Below, in pieces: positions 50,075-60,012 of a stretch of 64,000 nt of DNA (the first letter of the stretch is position 1; every line of letters starts with the position of its first letter). Origin of the DNA: Affinundibacterium baiyunense (lineage in GTDB: Bacteria; Pseudomonadota; Gammaproteobacteria; Burkholderiales; Burkholderiaceae_D). Both the position numbers and the translations under genes were made by a program. Location: positions 124,001-188,000 of the forward strand of contig NZ_JAGSPM010000007.1 of the NCBI RefSeq assembly GCF_018139645.1. The letters are read 5' to 3'. The notes beneath the pieces were generated by a model. It was not told the DNA's origin and ran no database searches. It worked only from the letters and a program-made list of their open reading frames with translations.

Positions 50075-50128
50075 CCAGATCGCCGTCTTCCTTTCGCGGG
50101 GAGCGGTGGTCTGGCACAGGCTTTTTTA
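50075..50128 (+). terminator. Hairpin and T-run after the tail tube gene
   Basis: CCAGATCGCCG (50075-50085) pairs with CGGTGGTCTGG (50104-50114) using two wobble pairs, and CTTTTTTATC follows at 50120. Probable attenuator that lowers chaperone expression relative to the tube protein. Confidence 0.5.
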
Positions 50129-50148
50129 TCTCGCGAAAGTAAAAAATC

Positions 50149-50541
50149 ATGGCAAAAATTATCCTCGGCAAACGCCCAAAGAACTTCAAAAAAACGATCA
50201 CTGTAACGATGCTGGAAGGCGGCGAAGGCTCGGTAGAAATGAGCTACAAGTATCGCACTCGCACAGAGTTCGGTACTTTCATTGATGAGTTATTCAACGA
50301 CGCGGGCGTAAAGCCTGCAAGTCAAGACGATGCAGATGTGAAATTCAGTCTCGCTGAGGCGTTAAAGAAAACTCTCGACGTCAATGCTGACTACATCATG
50401 AAAGTGGCTGATGGCTGGAATTTGGATATTGAGTTCAGCCGCGACAGCGTTGCTCAGTTGTGCGATGAATTGCCAGGTGTCGCTTTGCAGATCATCGATT
50501 CATATCGTTTGGCGATCACTGAAGGTCGCTTGGGAAACTAA
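50149..50541 (+). CDS. Tail assembly chaperone, short form (G-like)
   Basis: 130 aa. IILGKRPKNFKKTITVTMLEGGEGSVEMSYKYRTRTEFGTFIDELF...YIMKVADGWNLDIEFSRDSVAQLCDELPG is the tail assembly chaperone N-terminal domain. The last sense codons, TTG GGA AAC, hold a slippery heptamer immediately before TAA, so a part of the ribosomes should continue into the longer form annotated over 50149-50858. Confidence 0.88.
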   Translation: MAKIILGKRPKNFKKTITVTMLEGGEGSVEMSYKYRTRTEFGTFIDELFNDAGVKPASQDDADVKFSLAEALKKTLDVNADYIMKVADGWNLDIEFSRDSVAQLCDELPGVALQIIDSYRLAITEGRLGN

Positions 50542-50858
50542 GAAGGGTCGCGGCGGCTTTCTATTCAAGCGAAGAAAAAGCCGCTCCGGCAAATGCATTT
50601 CTCGCCGCAATCGCGGCAAAAAACAAACCTGTTGACGTTGAAGTGTGGCCTGAAAATCAGGCCGCATTCTACCTATTCGCCCAACTGCAAACCCAATGGT
50701 ATGTCGCGGCGGGTGGGCGTACAGGACTAAATCACCTAGTAGTTCTGGCACGAATAGACCGTATGAAGCTCAGTGAAGAAGATGCTGAGCAGATGTTTGA
50801 AGACATTTGGACGATGGAACTAGCGGCACTTGAAGAAATGAATAAAGGCGATGACTAA
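50149..50858 (+). CDS. Tail assembly chaperone frameshift product (GT-like), DUF1799 C-terminus
   Basis: A -1 slip on G GGA AAC (50532-50538) takes ribosomes past the TAA at 50539-50541 into a frame open from 50538 to 50858, giving a protein of about 236 aa. The added part runs through ENQAAFYLFAQLQTQWYVAAGGRTGLNHLVVLARI, a DUF1799 domain. Lambda G/GT works by the same mechanism with GGGAAAG. The C-terminal domain has no start codon of its own with a ribosome site (only an internal GTG), supporting the fusion. It would bind the tape measure protein encoded next. Confidence 0.88.
50532..50538 (+). other. Programmed -1 frameshift site
   Basis: GGGAAAC in the zero-frame register G GGA AAC fits X XXY YYZ exactly and sits directly before the stop codon TAA. 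The -1 frame is open both over the site and for 106 codons beyond it. Confidence 0.88.
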
Positions 50859-53800
50859 TGTCTGACTTAAAAATTCAAGGCGAGGTCTCACTTGACACGA
50901 CCAATGCAGACGAAGCACTGGTCAAAGTTGAGAAGGGCGCTAGCCGTATGGCCGAAGCTGTCGGCAATGCCGGCAAGAAGGCAGGCACCGGACTAAGCGA
51001 AATCGGTAATGGCGGCGATGCAAGTGCAGCGAAGGTTGATAAATCAACGAAAAGCATTGTTGCGTCTATCCAGCGCGCAACGGCACTTATGGAGGCTGGT
51101 TCGAAAACCAGCACTAAGTACTACGAGGCTTTAGCGAATCAGCGTGGCGTGTCTGTTGATGCCCTACGTCCTTATCTTGACCAGTTAGAAAAAGTTCAGC
51201 AGTCACAAACAAAGGTCGGCATTTCTGCTGCGCAAACATCTGCAGCAATGCGCAGTATCCCTGCGCAATTCACAGACATTATCACTAGCTTACAGGGCGG
51301 CCAGGCTCCTTTGACTGTTTTCTTGCAACAAGGCGGTCAGTTAAAAGATATGTTTGGTGGCGCTGGTAATGCTGCTAAGGCTTTGGGTGGGTACGTCGCA
51401 GGATTGGTCAATCCTTTTACGATTGCTGCGGCAGCTGCAACGGCTCTTGGCGCAGCTTATTACTACGGCAATGAGCAGTCTAAGGCATTGCAAAAATCTC
51501 TTATTGTGAGCGGCAATTATGCTGGTACTACGTCAGCAAAACTTAACGAAGTAGCCGAAAAAGTAGGGCTTATCACTGGTAAGTTTTCAGAATCTCGCGA
51601 GGCTGTGACCCTGCTTGCTGAGTCTGGTAAATTTTCATTTGAATCAATTCAAAAGCTATCTCAATCAATAGTTTCCGCATCGTCAGTAACTGGGAAGAGT
51701 ATTGGTGAAACTATTTCGCAATTTGAAAAATTGAAGGGCGATCCGGCCAAAGCAATTCTTGAGTTGAACCAGCAATATAATTTTTTAACGGCCGATATTT
51801 ACAAACAAATAAAGGCACTTGAAGAGCGTGGAGAAAAGGAAAGGGCTGGATCTGAAGCTATAAAAGCCTATTCTGAAAGCGTGAATTTAAAGCAGGGAAA
51901 GATTGTTGAAAATCTTGGTTATATTGAGAAAGCATGGCGCGGGATTAAATCAGAAACACTAGGCGCAATTGATACATTCCTTAGCTTTGGTCGTGCAGCT
52001 GACGATGCTCAAAAACTGGCAGTTGCAAAAAACCAACTACAAAGCATGCGTCAGACTGCTGGCAATGTCTCGAAAGACTCTTTAGCGGCAAAAGAAATCG
52101 CAGAGCAAGAGCAGCTTATCAAGACAATTGAGGCTCGCATTAATGCTGAGGCAGCATCCGCAGATGCTGCGGGTGTTGCAAGTCGTCAAAAAAAGGAAGC
52201 GATTGATCAACTAGTGGTCTATGACGGCTATCTGAAGAAGAATACGGAAACATTAAAAGATGCAGCATTGGCGGCCGCAAAAAATGATTTCAGTGCTGCT
52301 GTAAAAGGCTTGTCAAATACGTCGCAAGAGTACAAAAAAGCATTTGAAATATATCAAACTATTGAGAAAAAGATTGAAGATCAATTCAAAGAAAAGAAGG
52401 TTGCGATAAGCAGAGAGGAAAGTGCCTATAAGTTGCTCAGTAAGTCAATTTCCGAGCGCATTGCCCTTTCTGAAATGGAATTGCGGACTGGCATTTCACT
52501 CACAGAAGGTCAGAAATTAAAAGTAAAGCTGAATGAGTTAGAGCAAGCATCAAATAGCAAGCTCGCAAAGTCCGAAATTGAAAAGCAAAAAGCTCGTCTG
52601 TTATTGCTTGATGCAAATATTCGAGATATTGATTATTCCAAGAAGATTGTGGAGGAACATGCCAATCTAATTAAGTCGATGGATCTTGAGACAGATTCAA
52701 TTAGAAAGCAAATCGAGTCGCAGAGTGAATACAATGAAAAAGTTGGTTTGACCAAAGAAGCTATTTCAGAACTAGAAATCGCAAAGCTCAATGACATTGC
52801 GGCAGGAAAAGAGCAAAACGCACAGATGCTTGAAGCGATCGGTCTAGAGACTGATTTAATTCAACGTCTTCGCGATCAAGCAAAGGAATATAGGGAACTT
52901 GCAATAGCCAAGGGCATTGGCGCACAGAAAACGCAAGAGAACGATTTAAAGAAAATCGAAATTGATCAAGCTAAAAAAACACTTATTGAATTAGAGCAGG
53001 AATCAAAACGATTCTATGATGACTTGTATAGAGGGCTAAGCGATTCCCTGTACCGCGGGTTTGAAGCTGGCAAAGGCTTCTTCCAGTCGTTCTGGGATGG
53101 CATCAAAAACCTGTTTAAGACGACTGTTTTAAAGTTAGCAGTTCAGGGCGTGATGACTGGCGTATTAGGCTTGGGTGCTGTTGGTCAGGCTGGCGCGGCT
53201 CAATCGAATCCGTTAGGGCAAGCGTTTGATGCGATCTCAACTGGCAAGTCTATTTGGGAAGGTTTTTCTACAGCTGGCGCTTCATTTACTTCATCCTTAT
53301 CAAGCGGCATAACTTCACTTGCGAACTTAACCGGCTCAAATGGAGGCTTCTTGTCGTCCATAGCCGGCGGAATGAATGGCGCAGGAGTCGGCAGCGGATT
53401 GCAGTCAAGTCTAGGCCTCAGTATCGGTCAAAGTGCGGCATCAGTTACCTCGATGATGCCATATGTTGCGGCGGCTGTTGCTGCGTTCCAAGGTGTAAAA
53501 GCCATCAATGGCGATTATCGACTAGGCGGCTTATCGGCTGATGTCGGCGCACTACTTGGCATCGCTCCAAGATTATTCGGTCGCAAAGCGCCTGAGTTGC
53601 AACAGTCTGAGTTGTCGGGTACGGTTGGTCCTGATGGCTTCTCTGCAACCACGCGTGACGTGTATATGGCGAAAGGCGGCTTGTTCCGCTCGGATAAATG
53701 GTCAGAGACGAAAACACCGTTTGCTGATGCTGCTGGCTTATCTGCGCAATACGAAGCGATCAAGGCAGTTGCTAGCTCCTATGCTGGTTTGCTCGGCTTA

Positions 53801-56161
53801 TCAACTGACGCGCTCGCATCGTTCAGCAAGAGTTTTACTTTCAATCTGTCAAAAACTGGCGATGCAGCTAAGGATGCAGAGGCAAATCAAAAGCTGATAA
53901 ATGATTTGTTCGTTGGTATTACTAACGACGTTTCAACTTTGTTGGTCCCATCGATTGCAACGTTTGCAAAAAGCGGTGAGACCGCATCGCAAACCCTGCA
54001 ACGCTTGGCGATAGGATTGACCGATGTTAATTCGGTTATGAAATCGTTTGGGTTTACTCAGTTTGCCAAGAGCTTAGAAGGCTCTAATGCAGCTACCAGA
54101 CTCGCTGAATTGACGGGCGGCATCGAGAAGTTAGCTAGCGGTGCACAGTACTTCTTTGAAAACTTCCTGACAGAAGCTGAAAAGATTAAGCCGAGTGCTG
54201 ATCTGGTCACAGACACAATGAAGCGTCTTGGGCAGTCTTCAGTGGATACGATTGATGAATTCAAGATGCTGGTTCAAGGGCTAGATTTGGCGACAGAATC
54301 AGGCTCGAAGATGTACGCTGAACTGATCGCAATTGCGCCGCAATTTAAGGCGGTGGCAGATTTTGCGAAACAAAGCGCAGAAGAGGTCAAGAAAGCCGAA
54401 GAGGAAAAAACTAAGACTATCCAAAAAGGAAACGCAGAGCGTGCAGCAATATTGGCTGATCGTCGCGCTGCGGATTCTGCACAGGAGGCAATTAAAAAAG
54501 CATCTGATGAGGCATTCAAAACGCTTACAGAATCAGTCACCAGCGGCATGCAATCAATGCTGCGTGCTGGAAATGTTGGTGCTGCATTAGCAGCGCAAAT
54601 GTCAATCACGTCGTTTAATCCTGCGCAGTACACCGACGCGGGCGGTTTTAACGCAGGTGCATTCAATCGTACCTATGCACTCGCGAAAGCCAATGCGGCA
54701 AAAGGTTTAATGAGCTCAGTGAGTGCAGATGCGCTCAATGTGCAAGACGTTAGCAAAGTCATGCAAGATCTGATTGCGACTGTGTTTGATGACGCAATCG
54801 TCGCAAGTAATAAATCGAACCTGATTGATCAACTCAAGCTGCCTGCCAGTGATCTCATTCGAACTGCAATGAACGGCTTGCTCGATGCGGGTGTGCAGTC
54901 GTACATGGTGCAAAACGACATCGGGCGCGGTGCAGGTATCGCATCGGTGCTGGGCGCTCAAATGGACTATCTGTTTGCGTCGTTCGAAGGCATGGGGCGC
55001 GATGTTGTTGAGTACACCAAGTTTGTCGATGGCTTGAGCTGGTCACTCGACAAAGGCAAGATCAGTCAAGGTGATTACACGGCCGCGCTCGAAGCGGCAA
55101 ATAAAATCGTCGGCTCAAATATCGACTTGCTCGGCAACGAAGCAGCGCAGCGCGAACGAATCGCAGCATCACAAAAAGCCTTGAATGATGCCGGGCTGAA
55201 CTCTGTCTCGTTCTACTTCAACCAGATCAGCAAATCGGTCGAATCACTGAATGAAGCCGCTTCTCTGGCAAACGCGCCACTGGCACAAGTCACGGCAGGC
55301 ATAGGCCGCTTAACATCATTGTCCGACGTTTTTAGCCAATCCGCAAAAGCAGCGCTCAGCGGCGGTGCAAACTTGGGCAATGGCTCATTGATCAATGCAC
55401 AGATCGTCGCAGAGGCAGCAGCAAAAGCAGCATCAGTAATCACCACGGCAGACGCAGCGCAGGCAGCCAAGTTGCTAGGCAGCAAAGAGAGTTTTGCAGG
55501 TGTGGGTGGTTCGCAGTTGCGCGATGTGTCGTTATTACTGGATGGGCTGAAAGCCTTTGACGCAGTCTCGTTTGAAGCTTCGTTCATGCGGATAAATGAT
55601 GCATTGAATAAAGGTGCACTCACGCAAGAACAGTATCAAGACATCTTCCAGCAGAGTCTAAACACATTCTCTGGCGTCGATGATGTCACCAAACAGCTCA
55701 CAGACAGCATGACAAAGCTGCGCGACTCGATGGGCAGTTTTGCTGATCAAATTTTGATCGATAAGAGCAAAACAACACTTGGAGCCGGTGCAACGCTCGA
55801 AGAGATCGCGCGCCAATATGACATCGCACGCGTTAGTGCAATGACTGGTGATAGTACCTCAATCAGTCAATACCAGACATTAGCAAATCAATTGTTGGAT
55901 GTGAATAAGTACAAAAGCCGCGCAGATTACAACTTGGCTTTCGGGTCGGTGTACGCAGATGCGCGGAATTTGGAAAACATCGGTGTGCGTGCTTTATCTC
56001 AAAACAGTGGTGAAAGCGTTGTCAACGAGCTTCGCTCAATGAATGCCAATTTAGCGAAGAAGGTTGAGAATTTAGAATCGTCATTGATGGCAGCGCTAGC
56101 GCAAATCGCCCAAAACACCAAAGACACAGCGAATAACATTGAAGCGAGCAATATAACGTGA
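50858..56161 (+). CDS. Tail length tape measure protein
   Basis: 1767 aa, much the largest gene. MRSIPAQFTDIITSLQGGQAPLTVFLQQGGQLKDMFGGAGNAAKALGGYVAGLVNPFTIA near residues 130-190 is the lambda H-type tape measure start. Long coiled coils lie between 380 and 720 (LEQASNSKLAKSEIEKQKARLLL), a hydrophobic Gly/Ala part near 750-850, and further helices to the C-terminus. Length should set the tail at about 250 nm on the usual scale of 0.15 nm per residue (inference). ATG overlaps the chaperone stop. Confidence 0.93.
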   Translation: MSDLKIQGEVSLDTTNADEALVKVEKGASRMAEAVGNAGKKAGTGLSEIGNGGDASAAKVDKSTKSIVASIQRATALMEAGSKTSTKYYEALANQRGVSVDALRPYLDQLEKVQQSQTKVGISAAQTSAAMRSIPAQFTDIITSLQGGQAPLTVFLQQGGQLKDMFGGAGNAAKALGGYVAGLVNPFTIAAAAATALGAAYYYGNEQSKALQKSLIVSGNYAGTTSAKLNEVAEKVGLITGKFSESREAVTLLAESGKFSFESIQKLSQSIVSASSVTGKSIGETISQFEKLKGDPAKAILELNQQYNFLTADIYKQIKALEERGEKERAGSEAIKAYSESVNLKQGKIVENLGYIEKAWRGIKSETLGAIDTFLSFGRAADDAQKLAVAKNQLQSMRQTAGNVSKDSLAAKEIAEQEQLIKTIEARINAEAASADAAGVASRQKKEAIDQLVVYDGYLKKNTETLKDAALAAAKNDFSAAVKGLSNTSQEYKKAFEIYQTIEKKIEDQFKEKKVAISREESAYKLLSKSISERIALSEMELRTGISLTEGQKLKVKLNELEQASNSKLAKSEIEKQKARLLLLDANIRDIDYSKKIVEEHANLIKSMDLETDSIRKQIESQSEYNEKVGLTKEAISELEIAKLNDIAAGKEQNAQMLEAIGLETDLIQRLRDQAKEYRELAIAKGIGAQKTQENDLKKIEIDQAKKTLIELEQESKRFYDDLYRGLSDSLYRGFEAGKGFFQSFWDGIKNLFKTTVLKLAVQGVMTGVLGLGAVGQAGAAQSNPLGQAFDAISTGKSIWEGFSTAGASFTSSLSSGITSLANLTGSNGGFLSSIAGGMNGAGVGSGLQSSLGLSIGQSAASVTSMMPYVAAAVAAFQGVKAINGDYRLGGLSADVGALLGIAPRLFGRKAPELQQSELSGTVGPDGFSATTRDVYMAKGGLFRSDKWSETKTPFADAAGLSAQYEAIKAVASSYAGLLGLSTDALASFSKSFTFNLSKTGDAAKDAEANQKLINDLFVGITNDVSTLLVPSIATFAKSGETASQTLQRLAIGLTDVNSVMKSFGFTQFAKSLEGSNAATRLAELTGGIEKLASGAQYFFENFLTEAEKIKPSADLVTDTMKRLGQSSVDTIDEFKMLVQGLDLATESGSKMYAELIAIAPQFKAVADFAKQSAEEVKKAEEEKTKTIQKGNAERAAILADRRAADSAQEAIKKASDEAFKTLTESVTSGMQSMLRAGNVGAALAAQMSITSFNPAQYTDAGGFNAGAFNRTYALAKANAAKGLMSSVSADALNVQDVSKVMQDLIATVFDDAIVASNKSNLIDQLKLPASDLIRTAMNGLLDAGVQSYMVQNDIGRGAGIASVLGAQMDYLFASFEGMGRDVVEYTKFVDGLSWSLDKGKISQGDYTAALEAANKIVGSNIDLLGNEAAQRERIAASQKALNDAGLNSVSFYFNQISKSVESLNEAASLANAPLAQVTAGIGRLTSLSDVFSQSAKAALSGGANLGNGSLINAQIVAEAAAKAASVITTADAAQAAKLLGSKESFAGVGGSQLRDVSLLLDGLKAFDAVSFEASFMRINDALNKGALTQEQYQDIFQQSLNTFSGVDDVTKQLTDSMTKLRDSMGSFADQILIDKSKTTLGAGATLEEIARQYDIARVSAMTGDSTSISQYQTLANQLLDVNKYKSRADYNLAFGSVYADARNLENIGVRALSQNSGESVVNELRSMNANLAKKVENLESSLMAALAQIAQNTKDTANNIEASNIT

Positions 56162-57042
56162 AAATAATTATTCCAACTGGGGTGACATCAAGCATGGTGT
56201 CAGCAAGCACAGCGGTAAATGCTGATGCTGATTATGCGCCAGCCACAACATATGTTTTTGGTGCAAAAGTCACGTTTGAAAACTATATCTACAAGTCGCT
56301 GCAGAACGGTAACTTGGGGAATCAACCTGATTTGACAACATCGGCGGCTTGGTGGGCATTGCAAGGTCCTGCAAACAAATGGGCAATGTTTGACGATGAA
56401 GTTCAAACGCAAACAACCGCAACAAGCACGCTATCGACAACGATTGATGCAAGTTATGTCAATTCGATTTCATGCACCAACATCGCAGGGTCAAGCGTTA
56501 CGGTTACAGTGAAAAAAGATGCTGTCACTATCTACACGCGCACACTCGATCTCGCGGATTACTCTTTGATTGGCGATTGGTCAGACTATTACTTTTCAGA
56601 GCATGAATTTCAGTCTGAGTTCTCCTTGACTGATTTGCCGCCAGTTCCAGGTGTCCAGATCATTGTAACTATTACTAAGCCATCAAATACCGTTGCAATA
56701 GGGCATTTGATTATAGGTCGTTTGCTTGATGTTGGTCTTGAGCAGTACGGGCTTAATCGCGAGGGTATTGATCACACTATTGCCACGACAGATAAATTCG
56801 GCAAACTCACTCGCGAAAAGCAAGCCTATGCGCGCAAGTATTCAACGCAAGCGATTTTGAATAACGAACGTTTTGACTATGTTTCTAAAAAGCTAGATTC
56901 AATCGCCTCGGTGCCGGTTGTCTGCATTGGTGGGAACGGCTTCAAAAGCACGCTTACTGTTTATGGACTGGTCAGCTATTCGATCTCGCTCCAGCACCTC
57001 TCAATTTCTTATGTTTCGATCAAAGTTATAGGACTAATCTAA
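56158..57042 (+). CDS. Minor tail protein with carbohydrate-binding-like N-terminus
   Basis: 294 aa. Residues about 22-80 (YAPATTYVFGAKVTFENYIYKSLQNGNLGNQPDLTTSAAWWAL) resemble the CBM5/12-type module often found in phage tails, with aromatic sugar-stacking residues. The rest is beta-rich with DLPPVPGVQIIVTITKP and GHLIIGRLLDVGLEQYG, as in tail-tip proteins. Overlaps its neighbours by ATGA/one base. A distal-tail role is inferred from order. Confidence 0.68.
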   Translation: MKIIIPTGVTSSMVSASTAVNADADYAPATTYVFGAKVTFENYIYKSLQNGNLGNQPDLTTSAAWWALQGPANKWAMFDDEVQTQTTATSTLSTTIDASYVNSISCTNIAGSSVTVTVKKDAVTIYTRTLDLADYSLIGDWSDYYFSEHEFQSEFSLTDLPPVPGVQIIVTITKPSNTVAIGHLIIGRLLDVGLEQYGLNREGIDHTIATTDKFGKLTREKQAYARKYSTQAILNNERFDYVSKKLDSIASVPVVCIGGNGFKSTLTVYGLVSYSISLQHLSISYVSIKVIGLI

Positions 57043-58574
57043 TGCCTACCCCTACCGAAATTCCATCACTTAATCCAGTTCCAGATCCAAATTCAGCAAC
57101 ATTTGGTGCGGACTGCTATCCATTTACTCAGCGAATGGCCGCTGCTGGCGAGGCTATGAATTTGTTGGCAGCTGAGTTAAATACGGCGCTTAATTTATCG
57201 CTGCTTGGCGTAACCTCATCAAGCACAACATCGCTCACTATCGGCACTGGCTCAAAGACGCTGACAGTCGGCACAGGTTTAGGCTATGCAGTCGGCATGC
57301 CGCTAAAAATCCCAAGCGCTGCGAATGTTGCGAACTTTATGAAGGGCGTGGTCACAGCATACAACAGTGGCACAGGTTCACTGACGGTCAATGTCGCAAG
57401 TATCGGCGGCTCGGGGACTTTTGCAGATTGGGCGGTGTTTTTTGATATTCCCGATGCTGGCTCTGGATTTGTTCCAATTGGCGGCTTGGTCGCAAATAAA
57501 AATCGTGGCAACAGCTTTACAGAAAACGGCACAACGTATTTAAAAACGGGTGTTATTTCGCCAACTGCGACATATCCATTGGCTCCGACGACTACGATCA
57601 ACGACGGCTCAACCTGGTTGTCAAAAACGGGTGTTGCAATGATCAATTGCAATCTCGCATCCAATGGATCCGGTACTGTTCTTGGGATGCCGCGAGCGAA
57701 CAACGATGCAAACTATGCAATCTCGACGGACTATGGTGCCACGTGGTCGACAGCAACGTTTCCAGCAGCTATCAGCGGTATTCCAGTCTGGTGTGGGTCA
57801 TTCTTTTTGATTGTGAATGTCAATGGTGGGGCTGCGTCTACTACATTTTACACATCGACTACGGGCGCGACTGGTAGCTGGACCGCGAGGACTGTTCCGT
57901 CCAATGTATTCGTCAATGCGGTATATGGCGCGCAGGGATGCATTATCACAACCAGTACTACGCAAGGGTATTTAACAACCGATGGTATCAATTACACATC
58001 AATAACAATGCCAGCTGCCAATTTGTCTGGATGTTTCGGTAATGGATTCTATGTGTTCTTGACACCATCATCATCAACAACAACGTGTTACAAAACAGCG
58101 AACGGATCTACGTTTGTCACAAAAACCTTGCCGGTTGCTGTGGCTGGTAATGGTACTTGGGATAGACCGATAACATTTGGTGAAGGGGCGTTTTTGTGGG
58201 CGCAGAGTTCCGCTGTCGCAAAATGTTTCACGACCGCAGACTTTGAGACCTTCTCAATAAATGACACAGGAATTCCATTGACCAATACGTATTTAAGAGT
58301 GTTTGGCAATGGCACCTTCTTGCTGATCAATCCGTTTGGTTCGTCGACCTGCTACACATCAGACAATCAAGGTGTGACATGGACGCCAAGAACTTTTATT
58401 TCATCAGCGAACTTTCCTGCGGTTGCGTTCACTGGTACGTCATTTGTTGCCCTTGAATATAACTCGACAAACGCAACGCAAAGCGTGTCAGGCGGCACTT
58501 ATACCGACACAGCAAAAGCCATGTTTGCAGACTCACCGGAAAACACTAGACCATTTTATATGAGGGTAGCGTAA
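57042..58574 (+). CDS. Probable tail receptor-binding protein, beta-propeller-like
   Basis: 510 aa, low in charge and rich in T, S, G, N. A short tail-attachment N-terminus (about 1-60) and a beta region with SLTIGTGSKTLTVGTGLGYAVGMPL precede five or six repeats of the type STDYGATWST, TSTTGATGSWTART, TTDGINYTS, TANGSTFVTKT, TSDNQGVTWTPRT. These Asp-box-like loops with intervening GNGxFL strands indicate a propeller. Host-receptor contact is inferred. A DUF-type family is not recognised. Confidence 0.65.
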   Translation: MPTPTEIPSLNPVPDPNSATFGADCYPFTQRMAAAGEAMNLLAAELNTALNLSLLGVTSSSTTSLTIGTGSKTLTVGTGLGYAVGMPLKIPSAANVANFMKGVVTAYNSGTGSLTVNVASIGGSGTFADWAVFFDIPDAGSGFVPIGGLVANKNRGNSFTENGTTYLKTGVISPTATYPLAPTTTINDGSTWLSKTGVAMINCNLASNGSGTVLGMPRANNDANYAISTDYGATWSTATFPAAISGIPVWCGSFFLIVNVNGGAASTTFYTSTTGATGSWTARTVPSNVFVNAVYGAQGCIITTSTTQGYLTTDGINYTSITMPAANLSGCFGNGFYVFLTPSSSTTTCYKTANGSTFVTKTLPVAVAGNGTWDRPITFGEGAFLWAQSSAVAKCFTTADFETFSINDTGIPLTNTYLRVFGNGTFLLINPFGSSTCYTSDNQGVTWTPRTFISSANFPAVAFTGTSFVALEYNSTNATQSVSGGTYTDTAKAMFADSPENTRPFYMRVA

Positions 58575-58891
58575 TGACTGAAATCGTAATTGATACGGGT
58601 GCAAAGCCCGTGCAAGACACTTCAAATCTCATCGACATTGGGCCATTTTTTGACCGATTTGGCGCTGCGAAAATGGCAGTTCTGATGAGTACAGACCCAG
58701 TTGTTCAGGCGATTTTACGTGATGTGCAAGTTCGCAAGTGGATTGATTTAAGCCGTCAAGATGTGGCGGATTCGCTGACTTACATCACAACAAAGGTTCC
58801 TGCGCTTACTCCTGAAATTGTGGCTAATGTTATTCATCTTCCAGTTGAAGAATCGGAAAACATGGCACTCAAAAAACTCTATTTCTCATAA
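58574..58891 (+). CDS. Conserved small phage tail-region protein
   Basis: 105 aa. LIDIGPFFDRFGAAKMAVLMSTDPVVQAILRDVQVRKWIDLSRQDVADSLTYI is a pattern recurrent downstream of tail fibre genes in phages of Burkholderiales. Role unknown; helical. Overlaps the receptor-binding gene by one base. Confidence 0.68.
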   Translation: MTEIVIDTGAKPVQDTSNLIDIGPFFDRFGAAKMAVLMSTDPVVQAILRDVQVRKWIDLSRQDVADSLTYITTKVPALTPEIVANVIHLPVEESENMALKKLYFS

Positions 58892-58904
58892 CAAGAGGTG
58901 AGCA

Positions 58905-59237
58905 ATGTTTAAGATGACTCGTCAAAAATTAAAGTTAGTTCGCGCGAAGCTCGACCCACTTTTTAAAATCTTGTTGCACGGCTTGACTCAAATGTTTATC
59001 GCGTTTGATCAATTGCTCAACGTGTGGCTATTCCCGTTTTCGTGGAATACCTGGGCTGATGAGACTTTTTCAAGTCGCTGCGGTCGCCTGCAACATCGCT
59101 ATCCCTACAAGATTTTTGGATTTATTGTCGATCTCTTGTTCTACTTTCAGAACAACGACCTCGAACACTGTAGGCGTGCGTATGAGAAAGAGAAAACGCG
59201 CTACCACTTTCCTCCTGATATGCGTGAACCAAAATGA
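58905..59237 (+). CDS. Hypothetical phage protein with hydrophobic segment
   Basis: 110 aa. LHGLTQMFIAFDQLLNVWLFPF is amphipathic/hydrophobic, then WADETFSSRCGRLQHRYPYKIFGFIVDLLFYFQNNDLEHCRRAYEKEKTRYHFPPDMREP, a pattern found in phages just before the lysis genes. Possibly membrane-associated; function unknown. GAGGTGAG precedes the ATG. Confidence 0.65.
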   Translation: MFKMTRQKLKLVRAKLDPLFKILLHGLTQMFIAFDQLLNVWLFPFSWNTWADETFSSRCGRLQHRYPYKIFGFIVDLLFYFQNNDLEHCRRAYEKEKTRYHFPPDMREPK

Positions 59238-59248
59238 AAGGGTGGCAC

Positions 59249-59545
59249 ATGCAAGATGATTTCGGCAATGAAATACCTACTCTTAGCCAGATGTGGGAGC
59301 GCATCACCAACTTTAACGATGAACTATCCACTGTAAAAGAGCAGCTTGCCGAAAATACTGAGGCAACTAAGCGCATAGAGACAAACACGGGCGAGTTGAT
59401 CGAGATACTTACCAGCTTTAAAGGTGCATTTAAAGTGCTGGCATGGATAGGGAAATTAGCTGTACCACTCGCTGCAATCATTGGATTGTTTACTGCTGCT
59501 TATGCCGCGTGGCAGGCAATCAAAACAGGGATCATGCCGAAATGA
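59249..59545 (+). CDS. XhlA-like holin-associated protein
   Basis: 98 aa. An N-terminal coiled coil (WERITNFNDELSTVKEQLAENTEATKRIETN) is followed by one membrane segment (FKVLAWIGKLAVPLAAIIGLFTAAYAAW). This layout is that of XhlA-type proteins and some holins. ATG 59234, overlapping the upstream stop, is an alternative; AAAGGGTGG favours 59249. It should act with the SAR endolysin whose start overlaps its end. Confidence 0.7.
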   Translation: MQDDFGNEIPTLSQMWERITNFNDELSTVKEQLAENTEATKRIETNTGELIEILTSFKGAFKVLAWIGKLAVPLAAIIGLFTAAYAAWQAIKTGIMPK

Positions 59546-60012
59546 CAGATGCGACGATTAAGCAAAGACTGATTGCAAAGATTGGCGCGGGATCGCTCGC
59601 GCTGCTTGTGCCGCTGGTGATGTTCTTTGAAGGGACTGTCACCAAAACTTATAAAGACCCGATTGGCGTCATCACAGCTTGCGTTGGTCATACGGGGCCA
59701 GAGTTAAAGATTGGGCAGACTTTCACGCCTGAGCAGTGTCAAGAAATGCTCTATGCCGATTTACTCAAGCATTCGAGCGACATTGATTGTATTAAGCGAC
59801 CTTTAACAGATGGACAGAAAGCCGCGTTTATTTCATTTGGCTTTAACGTTGGCAAAGAAAAACTGTGTAAATCGACGCTGGCAAAACGTGCCAATGCTGG
59901 CGACATGGTCGGCGCTTGTAATGAGTTAATGCGCTGGACGTTGGCAGGCGGTAAAGAATTACCTGGTCTTGTGAAGCGACGTGAAGCAGAAAGAAAATTA
60001 TGTTTAACATAA
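59542..60012 (+). CDS. SAR endolysin (GH24 lysozyme)
   Basis: 156 aa. An uncleaved N-terminal signal-anchor (GAGSLALLVPLVMFFEG) leads straight into the lysozyme site. E30, D39 and T45 fit the E-8-D-5-T catalytic triad of R21/P1-type muramidases. SAR endolysins are exported by Sec, stay tethered and inactive, and are released when the membrane is depolarised by a pinholin. The ATG overlaps the upstream stop. Confidence 0.88.
   Translation: MTDATIKQRLIAKIGAGSLALLVPLVMFFEGTVTKTYKDPIGVITACVGHTGPELKIGQTFTPEQCQEMLYADLLKHSSDIDCIKRPLTDGQKAAFISFGFNVGKEKLCKSTLAKRANAGDMVGACNELMRWTLAGGKELPGLVKRREAERKLCLT

Noticed and set aside
50643-50858. DUF1799-like frame as a separate gene
   Set aside because: No ribosome site; the frame is open back to the slippery GGGAAAC, so it is the C-terminal part of a frameshift fusion.
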